Assembly (NCBI GenBank): GCA_963837735.1 | Contig: CAWIOM010000011.1 | Location: forward strand, 124,001 to 188,000 | Direction: 5' to 3' | DNA length: 64,000 nucleotides | Origin: VRUE01 sp963837735 | GTDB taxonomy: Bacteria; Actinomycetota; Thermoleophilia; Solirubrobacterales; 70-9 | Part shown: in pieces, positions 54,088 through 62,648 of the stretch | Layout: every line of letters starts with the position of its first letter | Numbering within the stretch: the stretch's first letter is position 1 | Notes under the pieces: generated by a model | The model's input: only the letters and a program-made list of their open reading frames with translations | The model's database searches: none | What the model was told of the DNA's origin: nothing | Position numbers and translations under genes: made by a program

Positions 54088-54375
54088 GTGATCGACAGGG
54101 CACAGGTTCTGCACGTGGCGAGACTGGCGCGTCTGCGGCTCGGCGACGAGGAGGTCGAGCGGATGGCGGGTGAGCTCTCGGGGATCCTCGAGCACGTCGA
54201 CCGGATCTCGACCCTCGACCTCGAGGGAATCGAGCCGACGTCGCACGTGGTCGAGTTGGAGAACGTCCTGCGCCCCGATGAGCCCAGGCCGAGCTGGCCG
54301 CGAGAGAAGATGCTCGAGTCGGCGCCCGACCCTGCCGACGGGGCGTTTCGCGCCCCCTCCCCGCAGGCCGAATGA
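54088..54375 (+). CDS. gatC: Asp/Glu-tRNA amidotransferase subunit C
   Basis: A 95-aa helper subunit of GatCAB that wraps around GatA and GatB. Family features: VARLARLRLGDEEVERMAGEL, ILEHVDRISTLDLEGIEPTS and the C-terminal RPDEPRPSWPREKMLESAPD. GTG 54088 is the start. It overlaps gatA by 4 bases. Confidence 0.92.
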   Translation: MIDRAQVLHVARLARLRLGDEEVERMAGELSGILEHVDRISTLDLEGIEPTSHVVELENVLRPDEPRPSWPREKMLESAPDPADGAFRAPSPQAE

Positions 54376-55820
54376 GCAGCGATCTCCTCAACCTCACCGT
54401 TGCCGAGGCGGTCGCCGAGATCGCCACAGGCCGGGTCTCCGCCGAGGAGTACCACGACGCCTGGCGCGCCGCCGCCGCCGCCGATGAGCTCAATGCCTAC
54501 CTCTGCGCCGTCGAGGACAGCGGGCGCTACGAGATCTCGGCGGGCCCGCTGCGCGGGATCCCGGTCGCCGTCAAGGACATCTTCTGCACCGAGGGCACGC
54601 CGACGACCGCCGGCTCGAAGATCCTCGCGGGCTACCGGCCGCCCTACACGGCGGCCGCCGTCCGCCGGCTCGACGCGGCCGGCGCCAGGGTGCTCGGCAA
54701 GACCAACATGGACGAGTTCGCGATGGGCTCCTCGAACGAGAACTCGGCATTCGGGCCGGTCCTCAATCCCTGGGACCGGACCCGCGTCCCGGGCGGCTCC
54801 TCGGGCGGCTCGGCCGCGGTCGTCGCCGGCGGTCTCGCTCCCTGCGCGATCGGCACCGACACCGGCGGCTCGATCCGCCAGCCGGCGGCGCTCTGCGGGA
54901 TCGTCGGCCTGAAGCCGACCTACGGGGCGATCTCGCGCTACGGGATGATCGCCTTCGCCTCCTCGCTCGACCAGTGCGGGCCGCTGACCCGCGACGTCAC
55001 CGACGCGGCGCTGCTGCTCTCTGCGATGCAGGGGCGCGACCCCTGCGACTCGACATCGGTGGGGATCGAGGGCGGGGTTGAGGCGCCCGGCCGCGAGGAC
55101 CTCCGAGGCCTGCGCTTCGGCGTCCCCGGCGAGCTCGGCGAGGACTCGGTCGACGCGGGCGTGCGCGCCGTCTTCGAGGCGACCCTGAAGCGGATCGAGG
55201 AGCTCGGGGGCGAGATCGCCGAGGTTGCCCTCCCGCACGCCGAGCACGGCATCTCCGCCTACTACGTGATCGCCCCGGCCGAGGCGTCCTCGAACCTGGC
55301 CCGCTACGACGGGGTCCGCTACGGGATGCGCGCCGAGCAGGCGGGCGACCTGGTGACGATGTACGAGGAGACCAGGGCGGAGGGCTTCGGCGAGGAGGTC
55401 AAGCGGCGGATCATGCTCGGCACCTACGCGCTCTCCTCCGGCTATTACGAGGCCTACTACGGCCAGGCCCAGAAGGTCCGAACCAAGATCGCCCAGGACT
55501 TCGACGCCGCCTTCGCCGATGTCGACCTCGTGGTCACGCCGACATCTCCCTCGGTCGCCTTCGGCCTCGGCGAGAAAACCGCCGACCCGCTGGCGATGTA
55601 CATGAACGACTTCTTCACGGTGCCGATGTCGCTCGCCGGGATCCCCGCGATCTCGATCCCCGCCGGGCTCGCCGAGCCGCAGGGGGGAGGCCCGCAGCTG
55701 CCGGTCGGCTTCCAGATCGCCGCCCCCGCCTTCGCCGAGCAGAGGCTGCTCGAGGCGGCCTTCGCCCTCGAGGGCGCGATCGGGTTCGACGCCAAGCCGG
55801 AGGGAGTGGGCGGTGGCTGA
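54372..55820 (+). CDS. gatA: Asp/Glu-tRNA amidotransferase subunit A
   Basis: A 482-aa amidase that frees ammonia from glutamine for transamidation of mischarged tRNA. The Ser-cisSer-Lys triad is visible: Lys68 in VAVKDIF, Ser143/144 in PGGSSGGSAA and Ser167 in GTDTGGSIRQP. PLTRDVTDAALLL and AGIPAISIPAG complete the amidase signature fold. It overlaps gatC at the start and gatB at the end. Confidence 0.95.
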   Translation: MSSDLLNLTVAEAVAEIATGRVSAEEYHDAWRAAAAADELNAYLCAVEDSGRYEISAGPLRGIPVAVKDIFCTEGTPTTAGSKILAGYRPPYTAAAVRRLDAAGARVLGKTNMDEFAMGSSNENSAFGPVLNPWDRTRVPGGSSGGSAAVVAGGLAPCAIGTDTGGSIRQPAALCGIVGLKPTYGAISRYGMIAFASSLDQCGPLTRDVTDAALLLSAMQGRDPCDSTSVGIEGGVEAPGREDLRGLRFGVPGELGEDSVDAGVRAVFEATLKRIEELGGEIAEVALPHAEHGISAYYVIAPAEASSNLARYDGVRYGMRAEQAGDLVTMYEETRAEGFGEEVKRRIMLGTYALSSGYYEAYYGQAQKVRTKIAQDFDAAFADVDLVVTPTSPSVAFGLGEKTADPLAMYMNDFFTVPMSLAGIPAISIPAGLAEPQGGGPQLPVGFQIAAPAFAEQRLLEAAFALEGAIGFDAKPEGVGGG

Positions 55821-57246
55821 GCTGGAGGCGGTGATCGGGCTGGAGATCCACGTCCAGCTCTCGACGAGAACGAAGATGTTCTGCGGCTGCGCGCTCTCCT
55901 TCGGCGACGAGCCCAACGTCCATACCTGCCCGATCTGCCTCGCCCACCCCGGAGTCCTGCCGGTCCCCAACGAAGAGGCGATCCTCTACGCGCTGAAGAT
56001 CGGCACGGCGCTCGGCTGCGAGGTGGCGCCGCGCTCGATCTTCCACCGCAAGAACTACTTCTATCCCGACAACCCGAAGGCCTACCAGATCAGCCAGTAC
56101 GACATCCCGATCTGCTCGGGGGGCCGGCTCGGGGACGTCCGCATCCATCGCGCTCACCTCGAGGAGGACGCGGCGAAGATGATCCACGTCGGCGAGTCGG
56201 GCCGGATCCACGGCTCCGGCGCCTCGCTGGTCGACTTCAACCGCGGCGGCACCCCCCTGGTCGAGATCGTCACCGAGCCCGACCTGCGCTCGGCGGCGGA
56301 GGCCGCGGCCTGGGCGCGGCTGTTGCGCGAGACGGTCCGCCAGCTCGACGTCTCCGACGTCAACATGGAGGAGGGCAGCCTGCGCGTCGACGCCAACGTC
56401 TCGGTGCGCCCCGCGGGCAGCACCGAGCTGGGCACGAAGACCGAGCTCAAGAACATGAACAGCTTCCGCTTTCTCGAGCGCGGGGTCGAGGCGGAGCTCG
56501 CCCGCCAACGCGGGCTGATCGAAGCGGGCGGCGAGGTCGAGCAGGAGACCCTTCACTTCGACCCCGGCGACGGGACCCTGACCTCCTTGCGTTCGAAGGA
56601 GGAGGCGCACGACTACCGCTACTTCCCCGAGCCCGACCTCGTGCCCCTGGCGCCGACCGAGGCGATGATCCAGGCCGCCCGCGACTCGCTTCCCGAGCTG
56701 CCCGCGGCCCGGATCGAGCGCTACGAAGGGCTTGGCCTGGCTACCGAGACGGCGAGCCTGTTGGCCGCCGACCCGGAGACCGCCGCCTATTTCGAACAGG
56801 TGGACGGCGTCGCCGGGGCGGAGCCCAAGGTCGTCGCCAACTGGGTCACCGGAGAGCTCGCCGCGGCGCTGCGCCAGGCCGGGGGAGAGGCGATGGCGGC
56901 CGATTCCAAGGTCCGGCCCGAGCAGCTCGCCGCCCTGATCGCCCTTGTCCAGGAGAAGAAGATCTCCCACGGCAGCGGCAAGAGCGTGCTGGCGAAACTG
57001 GTCGCCGAGGGCGGCGATCCGGAAGAGATCGTCGAGCGCGAGGGCCTTGCCCAGATCTCGGACAGCGTCGAGCTCGACTCGATCGTCGAGGCGGCGATCG
57101 AGGCCAACCCCGAGGCCGCCGAGCAGATCCGCGGCGGCAACGGCAAGGCGATCGGCGCGATCGTCGGCTTCGTGATGAAGGAGACCAAGGGCCGCGCCGA
57201 CGGCGGCGAGGTCAACCGCCTGATCAAGGAGAAACTCGGCGCGTAA
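55813..57246 (+). CDS. gatB: Asp/Glu-tRNA amidotransferase subunit B
   Basis: A 477-aa subunit that binds mischarged tRNA, activates the aminoacyl group with ATP and receives ammonia from GatA. It starts LEAVIGLEIHVQLSTRTKMF and has the zinc Cys set CGCALSF/CPICLAHPGVLP. Later come YFYPDNPKAYQISQYDIP, DFNRGGTPLVEIVTEPDL and the kinase-like KTELKNMNSFRF. The YqeY-type tail domain runs from about 330. GTG 55813 is the start. Confidence 0.95.
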   Translation: MAELEAVIGLEIHVQLSTRTKMFCGCALSFGDEPNVHTCPICLAHPGVLPVPNEEAILYALKIGTALGCEVAPRSIFHRKNYFYPDNPKAYQISQYDIPICSGGRLGDVRIHRAHLEEDAAKMIHVGESGRIHGSGASLVDFNRGGTPLVEIVTEPDLRSAAEAAAWARLLRETVRQLDVSDVNMEEGSLRVDANVSVRPAGSTELGTKTELKNMNSFRFLERGVEAELARQRGLIEAGGEVEQETLHFDPGDGTLTSLRSKEEAHDYRYFPEPDLVPLAPTEAMIQAARDSLPELPAARIERYEGLGLATETASLLAADPETAAYFEQVDGVAGAEPKVVANWVTGELAAALRQAGGEAMAADSKVRPEQLAALIALVQEKKISHGSGKSVLAKLVAEGGDPEEIVEREGLAQISDSVELDSIVEAAIEANPEAAEQIRGGNGKAIGAIVGFVMKETKGRADGGEVNRLIKEKLGA

Positions 57247-57248
57247 CA

Positions 57249-57295
57249 CCGCGAGAGCGCAGTTCTTCCCGCTATGCGGGCAAAAGTGCGCTCTC
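57249..57295. repeat. Dispersed 47-bp hairpin repeat, copy 2
   Basis: Matches 17691-17737 at 46 of 47 bases. The single change (57262 G for C) breaks one outer stem pair. It begins three bases after the gatB stop, so this copy could end the gatCAB transcript, although no T run follows. Confidence 0.8.
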
Positions 57296-57318
57296 ACCGA
57301 GGGATGTCGTTGGATTCG

Positions 57319-57347
57319 GCACTTTGTAACACGGTGTCACAAAGTGC
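57319..57347. promoter_or_regulatory. 29-bp near-perfect palindromic operator
   Basis: Half-sites GCACTTTGTAACAC and GTGTCACAAAGTGC flank a central G; 13 of 14 pairs match. It ends 12 bases before the ATG of the NADH dehydrogenase gene and is not followed by T residues, so a protein-binding site is more likely than a terminator. It would block or overlap the promoter or the early transcript. The cognate regulator is not evident in the window. Confidence 0.7.
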
Positions 57348-57359
57348 TAACTTGAGGGC

Positions 57360-58697
57360 ATGGCTTGGAATGTGGTCATCGCCGGTGGTGGATTCGGAGG
57401 GGCGATGGCGGCGCGGGAGCTGGAGCGGATCGTCCCGAAGCAATCGACGCGGCTGACGCTCGTAAACGACGTCAACTTCATGCTCTACACGCCGTTCCTG
57501 CCCGAGGCGGCGGCCGGGACGCTGGAGCCGCGGCACGTGGTGACGCCGCTGCGCGAGATCCTCGATCGCACCTACCTGAGACTGGGCGCGATCGAGGCCC
57601 ACGACCCGGGCGCCCGCACGGTCCGCCTGCGCAGCCGCGACGGCGAGGCCGAGGATCTGCCCTACGACCAGCTTCTGCTCGCCCTCGGCTCTGTCTCGCG
57701 GGTCCTGCCGGTCCCCGGCCTCGAGGAGCACGCGATCGGCTTCAAAACGCTCGCCGACGCGATATGGCTGCGCAACCACGTGATCGAGACGCTCGAGGCC
57801 GCCAACGCGACCGACGACCCGGCAAGACGCGACGAGCTGCTCTCCTACGTCTTCGTCGGCGGCGGCTACGCCGGCCTCGAGGCGCTGGCGGAGCTCCAGG
57901 ACTTCGCCGCCGACGCGATCGAGAGCTACCCGCGCGCCCGGCTTCACGGGATGCGCTGGGTTCTGGTCGAGGCCGCCGACCGCGTCCTCCCCGAGATCGA
58001 CGCCGAGCTCGCCGAGTACGCACTGCGCGAGCTCCGCGGCCGCGGCATCGATATCCGCCTCGGCACGACTCTCGAGCAGGTGAGCGCCGCTTCGGCACGA
58101 CTCTCGACCGGGGAGACGCTGCCGACCCGGACCGTGGTCTGGACCGCCGGCGTGTCGCCGAGCCCGAGCCTGCGAGAGCTCTCGGTGCCGCTCGACGAGC
58201 GCGGCCGGGTCCCGGTCGACGACCACCTGCGGGTCCAGGGCATGGACTCGGTCTGGGCGATCGGCGACTGCGCAGCCGCCCCCGACCCGCGCGGCGGCCT
58301 CTGCCCGCCGACCGCGCAGCACGCGGTCCGCCAGGGCCCCGTCGCCGCCCGCAACATCGCCGCCGAGCTCGGGATCGGCACGCCGGAGCGGTTCGCCTAC
58401 CGCGGTAGCGCAGCCTTCGTCAACCTCGGTCGCTACAAGGCGGTCGGCCGGGTCGGCGGCCGCACCTTCCGCGGCTTCCCCGCCTGGTGGATGGCGCGCA
58501 GCTACCACATGAGCCAGATCCCGGGCGTCGCCCGAAAGGCCCGCGCGGTGATCGACTGGACGGCAAGCCTGCCCTTTCGACGCGACCTCTCCGAGGTCGG
58601 GTCGATCGGACACCCGAAGCCGCTGGGAGAGACAATGGAGCCGTGGGATTCGAGTATCTCTTCATCGCCTTCACCTTCGGCCTCGCCACGGCGGTAA
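57360..58697 (+). CDS. ndh: Type II NADH dehydrogenase (NDH-2-like)
   Basis: A 445-aa FAD enzyme likely to pass electrons from NADH to quinone at the membrane face without pumping protons. FAD Rossmann GGGFGG is at residues 9-14, the NADH Rossmann motif is FVGGGYAGLEALAEL near 160, and the FAD-closing motif is VWAIGDCAA. A C-terminal amphipathic or hydrophobic part (FRGFPAWWMARSYHMSQIPG) resembles the membrane-binding end of NDH-2. The last 18 codons overlap the next gene and have a low-complexity Ser/Pro reading, so the C-terminus is less certain. It is preceded by a strong palindromic operator. Confidence 0.85.
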   Translation: MAWNVVIAGGGFGGAMAARELERIVPKQSTRLTLVNDVNFMLYTPFLPEAAAGTLEPRHVVTPLREILDRTYLRLGAIEAHDPGARTVRLRSRDGEAEDLPYDQLLLALGSVSRVLPVPGLEEHAIGFKTLADAIWLRNHVIETLEAANATDDPARRDELLSYVFVGGGYAGLEALAELQDFAADAIESYPRARLHGMRWVLVEAADRVLPEIDAELAEYALRELRGRGIDIRLGTTLEQVSAASARLSTGETLPTRTVVWTAGVSPSPSLRELSVPLDERGRVPVDDHLRVQGMDSVWAIGDCAAAPDPRGGLCPPTAQHAVRQGPVAARNIAAELGIGTPERFAYRGSAAFVNLGRYKAVGRVGGRTFRGFPAWWMARSYHMSQIPGVARKARAVIDWTASLPFRRDLSEVGSIGHPKPLGETMEPWDSSISSSPSPSASPRR

Positions 58698-58933
58698 TCG
58701 GCCGCGCCAAGGGCAGCTCCTTCTGGCTCTGGCTGCTGATCGGCACGATCCTGCCCCTCCTGGGCCTGATCGCGGTGATCCTCTACCGGTCGGAGAAGGA
58801 CGAACCCGAACGCCAGTGCCCGAACTGCCACAAGGCGGTGAAGCTCTACGTCCAGGTCTGCCCACGCTGCGGCATGGACCTATATCTGCCGAATCCGGCT
58901 GAGGTCCGGCATCCGGGTGTCGATAATGGCTAG
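58643..58933 (+). CDS. Small membrane protein with C-terminal zinc ribbon
   Basis: A 96-aa protein with two membrane helices (YLFIAFTFGLATAVIG and FWLWLLIGTILPLLGLIAVIL) followed by a four-Cys zinc ribbon (CPNCHKAVKLYVQVCPRCG). GTG 58643 lies inside the 3' end of the ndh reading frame (55-base overlap). Proteins of this layout are common in actinobacteria and have no established function. The next gene begins directly after its stop. Confidence 0.75.
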   Translation: MGFEYLFIAFTFGLATAVIGRAKGSSFWLWLLIGTILPLLGLIAVILYRSEKDEPERQCPNCHKAVKLYVQVCPRCGMDLYLPNPAEVRHPGVDNG

Positions 58934-60596
58934 GTGCCCAGAATTGCGCTCAGCCTCGGATTCGCGGTACTGCTCGCCTCTCTGGCCGCGAGCGGGGCGG
59001 GCGCCGCAACGCTGAAATCGATCGGCACCTTCAACCAGCCGACCTACGTCACCTCCGACCCCGAGGACTCCTCGCGAATCCTGGTCGTGGAGCGCCAGGG
59101 CCGCGTCGTCGAAGTCGCCGGCGGTGGAGCGCCGACCCTGTACGCCGACCTCACCGACTACGTCACCTGCTGCGCCGGTGAGCGCGGCCTGCTCTCGATC
59201 GCGCCGGCGCCGGATTTCCACGCGAGCGGCCTCTTCTACGCCGCCTACACGGGCAAGCCGGCGGCGGGAGGTGCCGAAGGCGACATCCATGTCGACGCCT
59301 TCGTCGCCGACGCCAATGGCAACGTCACCCGCACGCAGATCATCGCGATCGGCCACACGCCCGAATCGAACCACAACGGCGGCCAGCTCCAGTTCGGCCC
59401 CGATGGCCACCTCTACATCTCGACCGGCGACGGGGGCGGCGGCGGCGACCCCTTCGAAACGGGGCAGGATCGCGACGCCCTGCTCGGCAAGATCCTCCGC
59501 ATCGATCCACATCCCGGCTCGACACCGGCCTACACGATTCCCGCCGGAAATCCCTTCGCCGGGGCCACCCTCGGTGCCGACGAGATCTGGGCCTACGGGC
59601 TGCGAAACCCCTGGCGCTTCTCCTTCGACAGCCTCACCGGCGACCTGGCGATCGCCGACGTCGGCCAGGGGGCCCGCGAGGAGGTCGACCTGGCGCCGAG
59701 CCCGTCGGCCGGGACGGTCGGCGGCGCCGGAGTCGACTACGGATGGAGCTGCCGGGAGGGCTTCCTCGCCTACTCGAGCCCGGCCGCCAACTGCGAGGGC
59801 GCCGGCGGCTTCACCGAACCTGTCTTCGACTACCCGCACTCAGGCGCCGCGCCGGGCGCCGCCCACGGTTGCGCAATCACCGGCGGCTACGTCGTCCGCG
59901 ACCCCAGTCTCACCGACCTCTACGGCCGCTACGTCTACGCCGACTACTGCGCCGGAGAGATCCGCTCGCTCGTCCTGCCGGGACTCGGCGAAAGCGCCGC
60001 CGGCGACGACCGCTCCGCCGGGATCACGACACCCACCCCGAACCCGACCTCCTTTGGCGAAGACTCGTGCCACCGGATCTACGTCGCCTCGGGCAGCAGG
60101 TCTCCGCTTCGAGGCGCGACGATCCGGCGTCCGAGTGCCCTGGCCGAAGAAGCGCCGGCGGCGCGGACCCCGCGGAGGAATCGGTGCCGGCGCCGGAGAG
60201 CTCGCGAGGCCGGCGGCTGCGCCGGAGGCAGGCGCCGGGGAACGGCGACTGGCGGGGCGCGTGTTCCGCGGGCCGAGGGCATCACGTCTGTACTGCGGGA
60301 CGAGACGCCGCCGCGGCCGCCTCCTCATCGTCGTGCACGTTGCGCCCTGTTCGGGATGGAACGGCGAGGGGGTACGGCTCGGCCGCGGCGGCAGGCCGGT
60401 CGGAAGGAGGCGCCTCGACCGACGGTGCGCGGACGATCTTCCGTCTCCCCGCGCCCGAGCCGGGAACGGCGACCTTCAGGGCGCGGGTCGGGACGAGGAC
60501 GCCAGAGGGATGCTGCGGTCGGACCGATTGGTCATCTCGACCGCGCGGCTGAGGCCCCTGAGTCAGTCTCCTTCGATGATCGGATCCGCGGTGTAG
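58934..60596 (+). CDS. Secreted sorbosone/glucose dehydrogenase-like beta-propeller, disrupted C-terminus
   Basis: A signal peptide (LSLGFAVLLASLAASGAGAA) leads to a six-bladed propeller of the PQQ-dependent soluble glucose/sorbosone dehydrogenase type (about residues 25-385): FNQPTYVTSDPEDSSRILVV, ERGLLSIAPAP, NHNGGQLQFGPDGHLYISTG, LGKILRIDPHPG and IWAYGLRNPWRFSFD. The Arg/Asn and His residues of the PQQ and Ca sites are broadly kept. Near 60100 the frame breaks, and pieces of a basic beta-rich tail (VHVAPCSG, TATFRARVGT, RSDRLVI) appear in different frames up to about 60596, which implies several indels. The exact end is uncertain. Confidence 0.7.
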
Positions 60597-61580
60597 GAGA
60601 GATGGGTTCCGTCCGGAGACCAGGCGAGGTTCCGGACCTCCTGGTGGGGGAAATCGGCAATCGTCTCGGCGCCGGAGCCGTCGGGGTGGACGCGCCGGAC
60701 CTCGCCTTCGTAGGTCGAGTAGGCGATCCAGCGCCCGTCAGGGGTCCAGGCCGGGGGCCCGCCGATCACCTCCTCGCCGCCAAGTCGGCTCAGGCGGCCG
60801 CCGCCGGCCGGGATCTCGTAGAGCCGGGTACGGAGATCGCCGTGGGCGGTGGCGGCCAGGGCGATCGTCCGTGCCGTCCGGTGACCAGGAGGCTTCGCCG
60901 CTTGCAGCGGTCAACCGCCTCGGGTTCGAGCCGTCGACGCCCACCAGCCAGGTTCCGCTCGGCCGCCCGCGCCGGCCCGAGAGGCTGAAGACGATCGTCC
61001 TGCCATCCGGTGAGACGTGTGGGTATCTCTCTTCGCCGGGCAGGTCGAGGATTCGCCTGGGCCTGGAGCCCAGGCTCGCCTTCGTCCACAGCGCGGGGCG
61101 CGGCCCGACGGGGCCATGGCCGATTTGGAAGTAGAGGTAGGTCGTGGCGAAGACCATCGGCCAACCGCCGGGAGACCAGGCCAGGCTTCCGGCATGGGTG
61201 CCGAGCGGGGCAAAGCGCGGCCGCGATCCCAGCCGGACGCTGCCGACGCGCTCGGTTCGGTCGGGCTTCTGGTGGGGTTCCTTGCTGAGGAAGAGGATCC
61301 GCCGGCCGTCGGCGGACCAGGCGATCCCGCGTGACGGCGTCTGGACTGGGATTCGGCGCTCCACCTTGCCGTCGGTGCCGACGACCTCGATGCCGCCGCC
61401 GCCGACGCGGGCGATCGAGCCGCTGTCGGGCGCCCAGACACCACTCGTCTCGATCAGGGTCGCGTCGCCGCCCAATATCGCCGCGCCCGACTTCGAGGAC
61501 CCGCAGCCGACCGCGCAGGCGAGCAGGATCGCGAAGACGAGGACGGCGGCCTGGCCGGTCCGCCCGGCCGCGGGCCTCAT
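60563..61580 (-). CDS. TolB-like beta-propeller lipoprotein, one frame break
   Basis: A lipoprotein of about 338 aa: signal AAVLVFAILLACAVGC with the lipidated Cys in VGCGSS. WD40/TolB-type repeats follow (SGVWAPDSGSIARVG, GIAWSADGRRILFLS, PHVSPDGRTIVFSLSG, ASWSPDGT). Near 60870 one extra base breaks the frame. The continuation reads TIALAATAHGDLRTRLYEIP, WTPDGRWIAYST and LAWSPDGTHLSYTADPI. It probably sits on the outer membrane face as a binding or scaffold protein. Its ATG overlaps the stop of the glycosyltransferase gene upstream (ATGA). Confidence 0.75.
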
Positions 61581-62648
61581 CGCAGCCACGTCCGCACGAT
61601 CGCGTTGGCGAAGCCGACGCCGTAGCGGAGGACCGCGGGCTTCTTCGAGTGCCCATGGAGGCGCTGCTCGACCGTGATCGGGACCTCCTTGGCGGGGATC
61701 CCGCGCTTGATCGCCTCGATCATGAACTCCGAGGTATGGAACTGCTCCTGGCGCAGGACGAGCTGGGGGAGGACCGTGGTGCGCACGGCGCGGTAGCCGT
61801 TCGAGCAGTCGGTGACGTGGGTGCGGGTGATCAGCGAGACGAGGCGATTGAAGAAAACAATCCCGAGCTCGCGGGCGAAGTGGTTGCGATCGGCGCGACC
61901 GAGGACGCGGGAGCCGTGGGCCATGTCGACCTCGCCGTCGAGGATCGGCTTGACGAGGAGTTCCATCTCCGAGGGCAGGTGCTGGCCATCCGCGTCGAGG
62001 GTGACGACGATCTCGGCGCCCGATTCGACCATCAGCCGGTAGCCGGTCCGCAGCGCCGCGCCGCCGCCGCGGTTGGTGACGTGGCGGGCGACCGGCGAGC
62101 CGTGCTCGGCGGCGACGTCGCCGGTGCCGTCGCGGGAGCCGTCGTCGATGACCAGCGTCTGGGTCGGCACGCCGCAGACCTCCGCCGGCACCTGGTCGAG
62201 GACGTGACCGATGTTGTCGGCCTCGTTGTAGGCGGGGATGACGACGGCGACCTTCTCCCGGAAGCGAGCGGGGAGTTCCGCCTGGCGGAACTCCTCCCAG
62301 GCCAGGCCCTCGAGCGCTGCCGAGAGCTGCCGGGCGTTGCGGGCCGATTGCGAGAGCGCCCGCAGGATCAGCAGGAAGAGGATGAAGATCGCGAAGACCG
62401 CGAGGCCGAGGATGCGGCCGCCGTTGCCCTTTTCGAACGAGAACGTGGAGAGCAGCTGATCGGTGATTTCGGTCCCGGAGACGATCGCCAGGCCGATGCC
62501 CGAGGCGAGCAGGATCAGGACGTCGACGTTGCGCAGCGAGCGCCTGCGGACGATCGCGTAGGCGATCAACGCCGCAGCGGCGAGCAGGCCGACGGCGCGC
62601 AGCGCGGTCAGCTCGGCGGGGAAGATGCCTGCTCTGACGAGGACCATG
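61577..62648 (-). CDS. DUF2304-GT2 fusion: membrane glycosyltransferase (dolichyl-phosphate sugar synthase-like)
   Basis: A protein of about 356 aa. The N-terminal 120 residues hold three membrane helices of the DUF2304 type (AVGLLAAAALIAYAIV, VLILLASGIGLAIVSG, GLAVFAIFILFLLILRAL). The rest is a family 2 glycosyltransferase: VAVVIPAYNEADNIGHVLDQ, VIDDGSRDGT, NRGGGAALRTGY, and the metal-binding VTLDADGQH. This is the layout of enzymes that charge polyprenyl phosphate with a sugar. DUF2304 is usually a separate neighbour gene, so the fusion is unusual. ATG 62648 lies 41 bases inside the upstream gene. Confidence 0.8.

Noticed and set aside
57249..57295. Simple intrinsic terminator of gatB
   Set aside because: The hairpin lacks a following T run and is repeated almost identically 40 kb away, so it is better described as a dispersed repeat, though it may still affect termination.
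57319..57347. CRP/FNR site
   Set aside because: The TGTGA-like half-sites are spaced around an odd centre (17 bases instead of the CRP 16), and the symmetry extends over 29 bases, so another regulator family is more likely.
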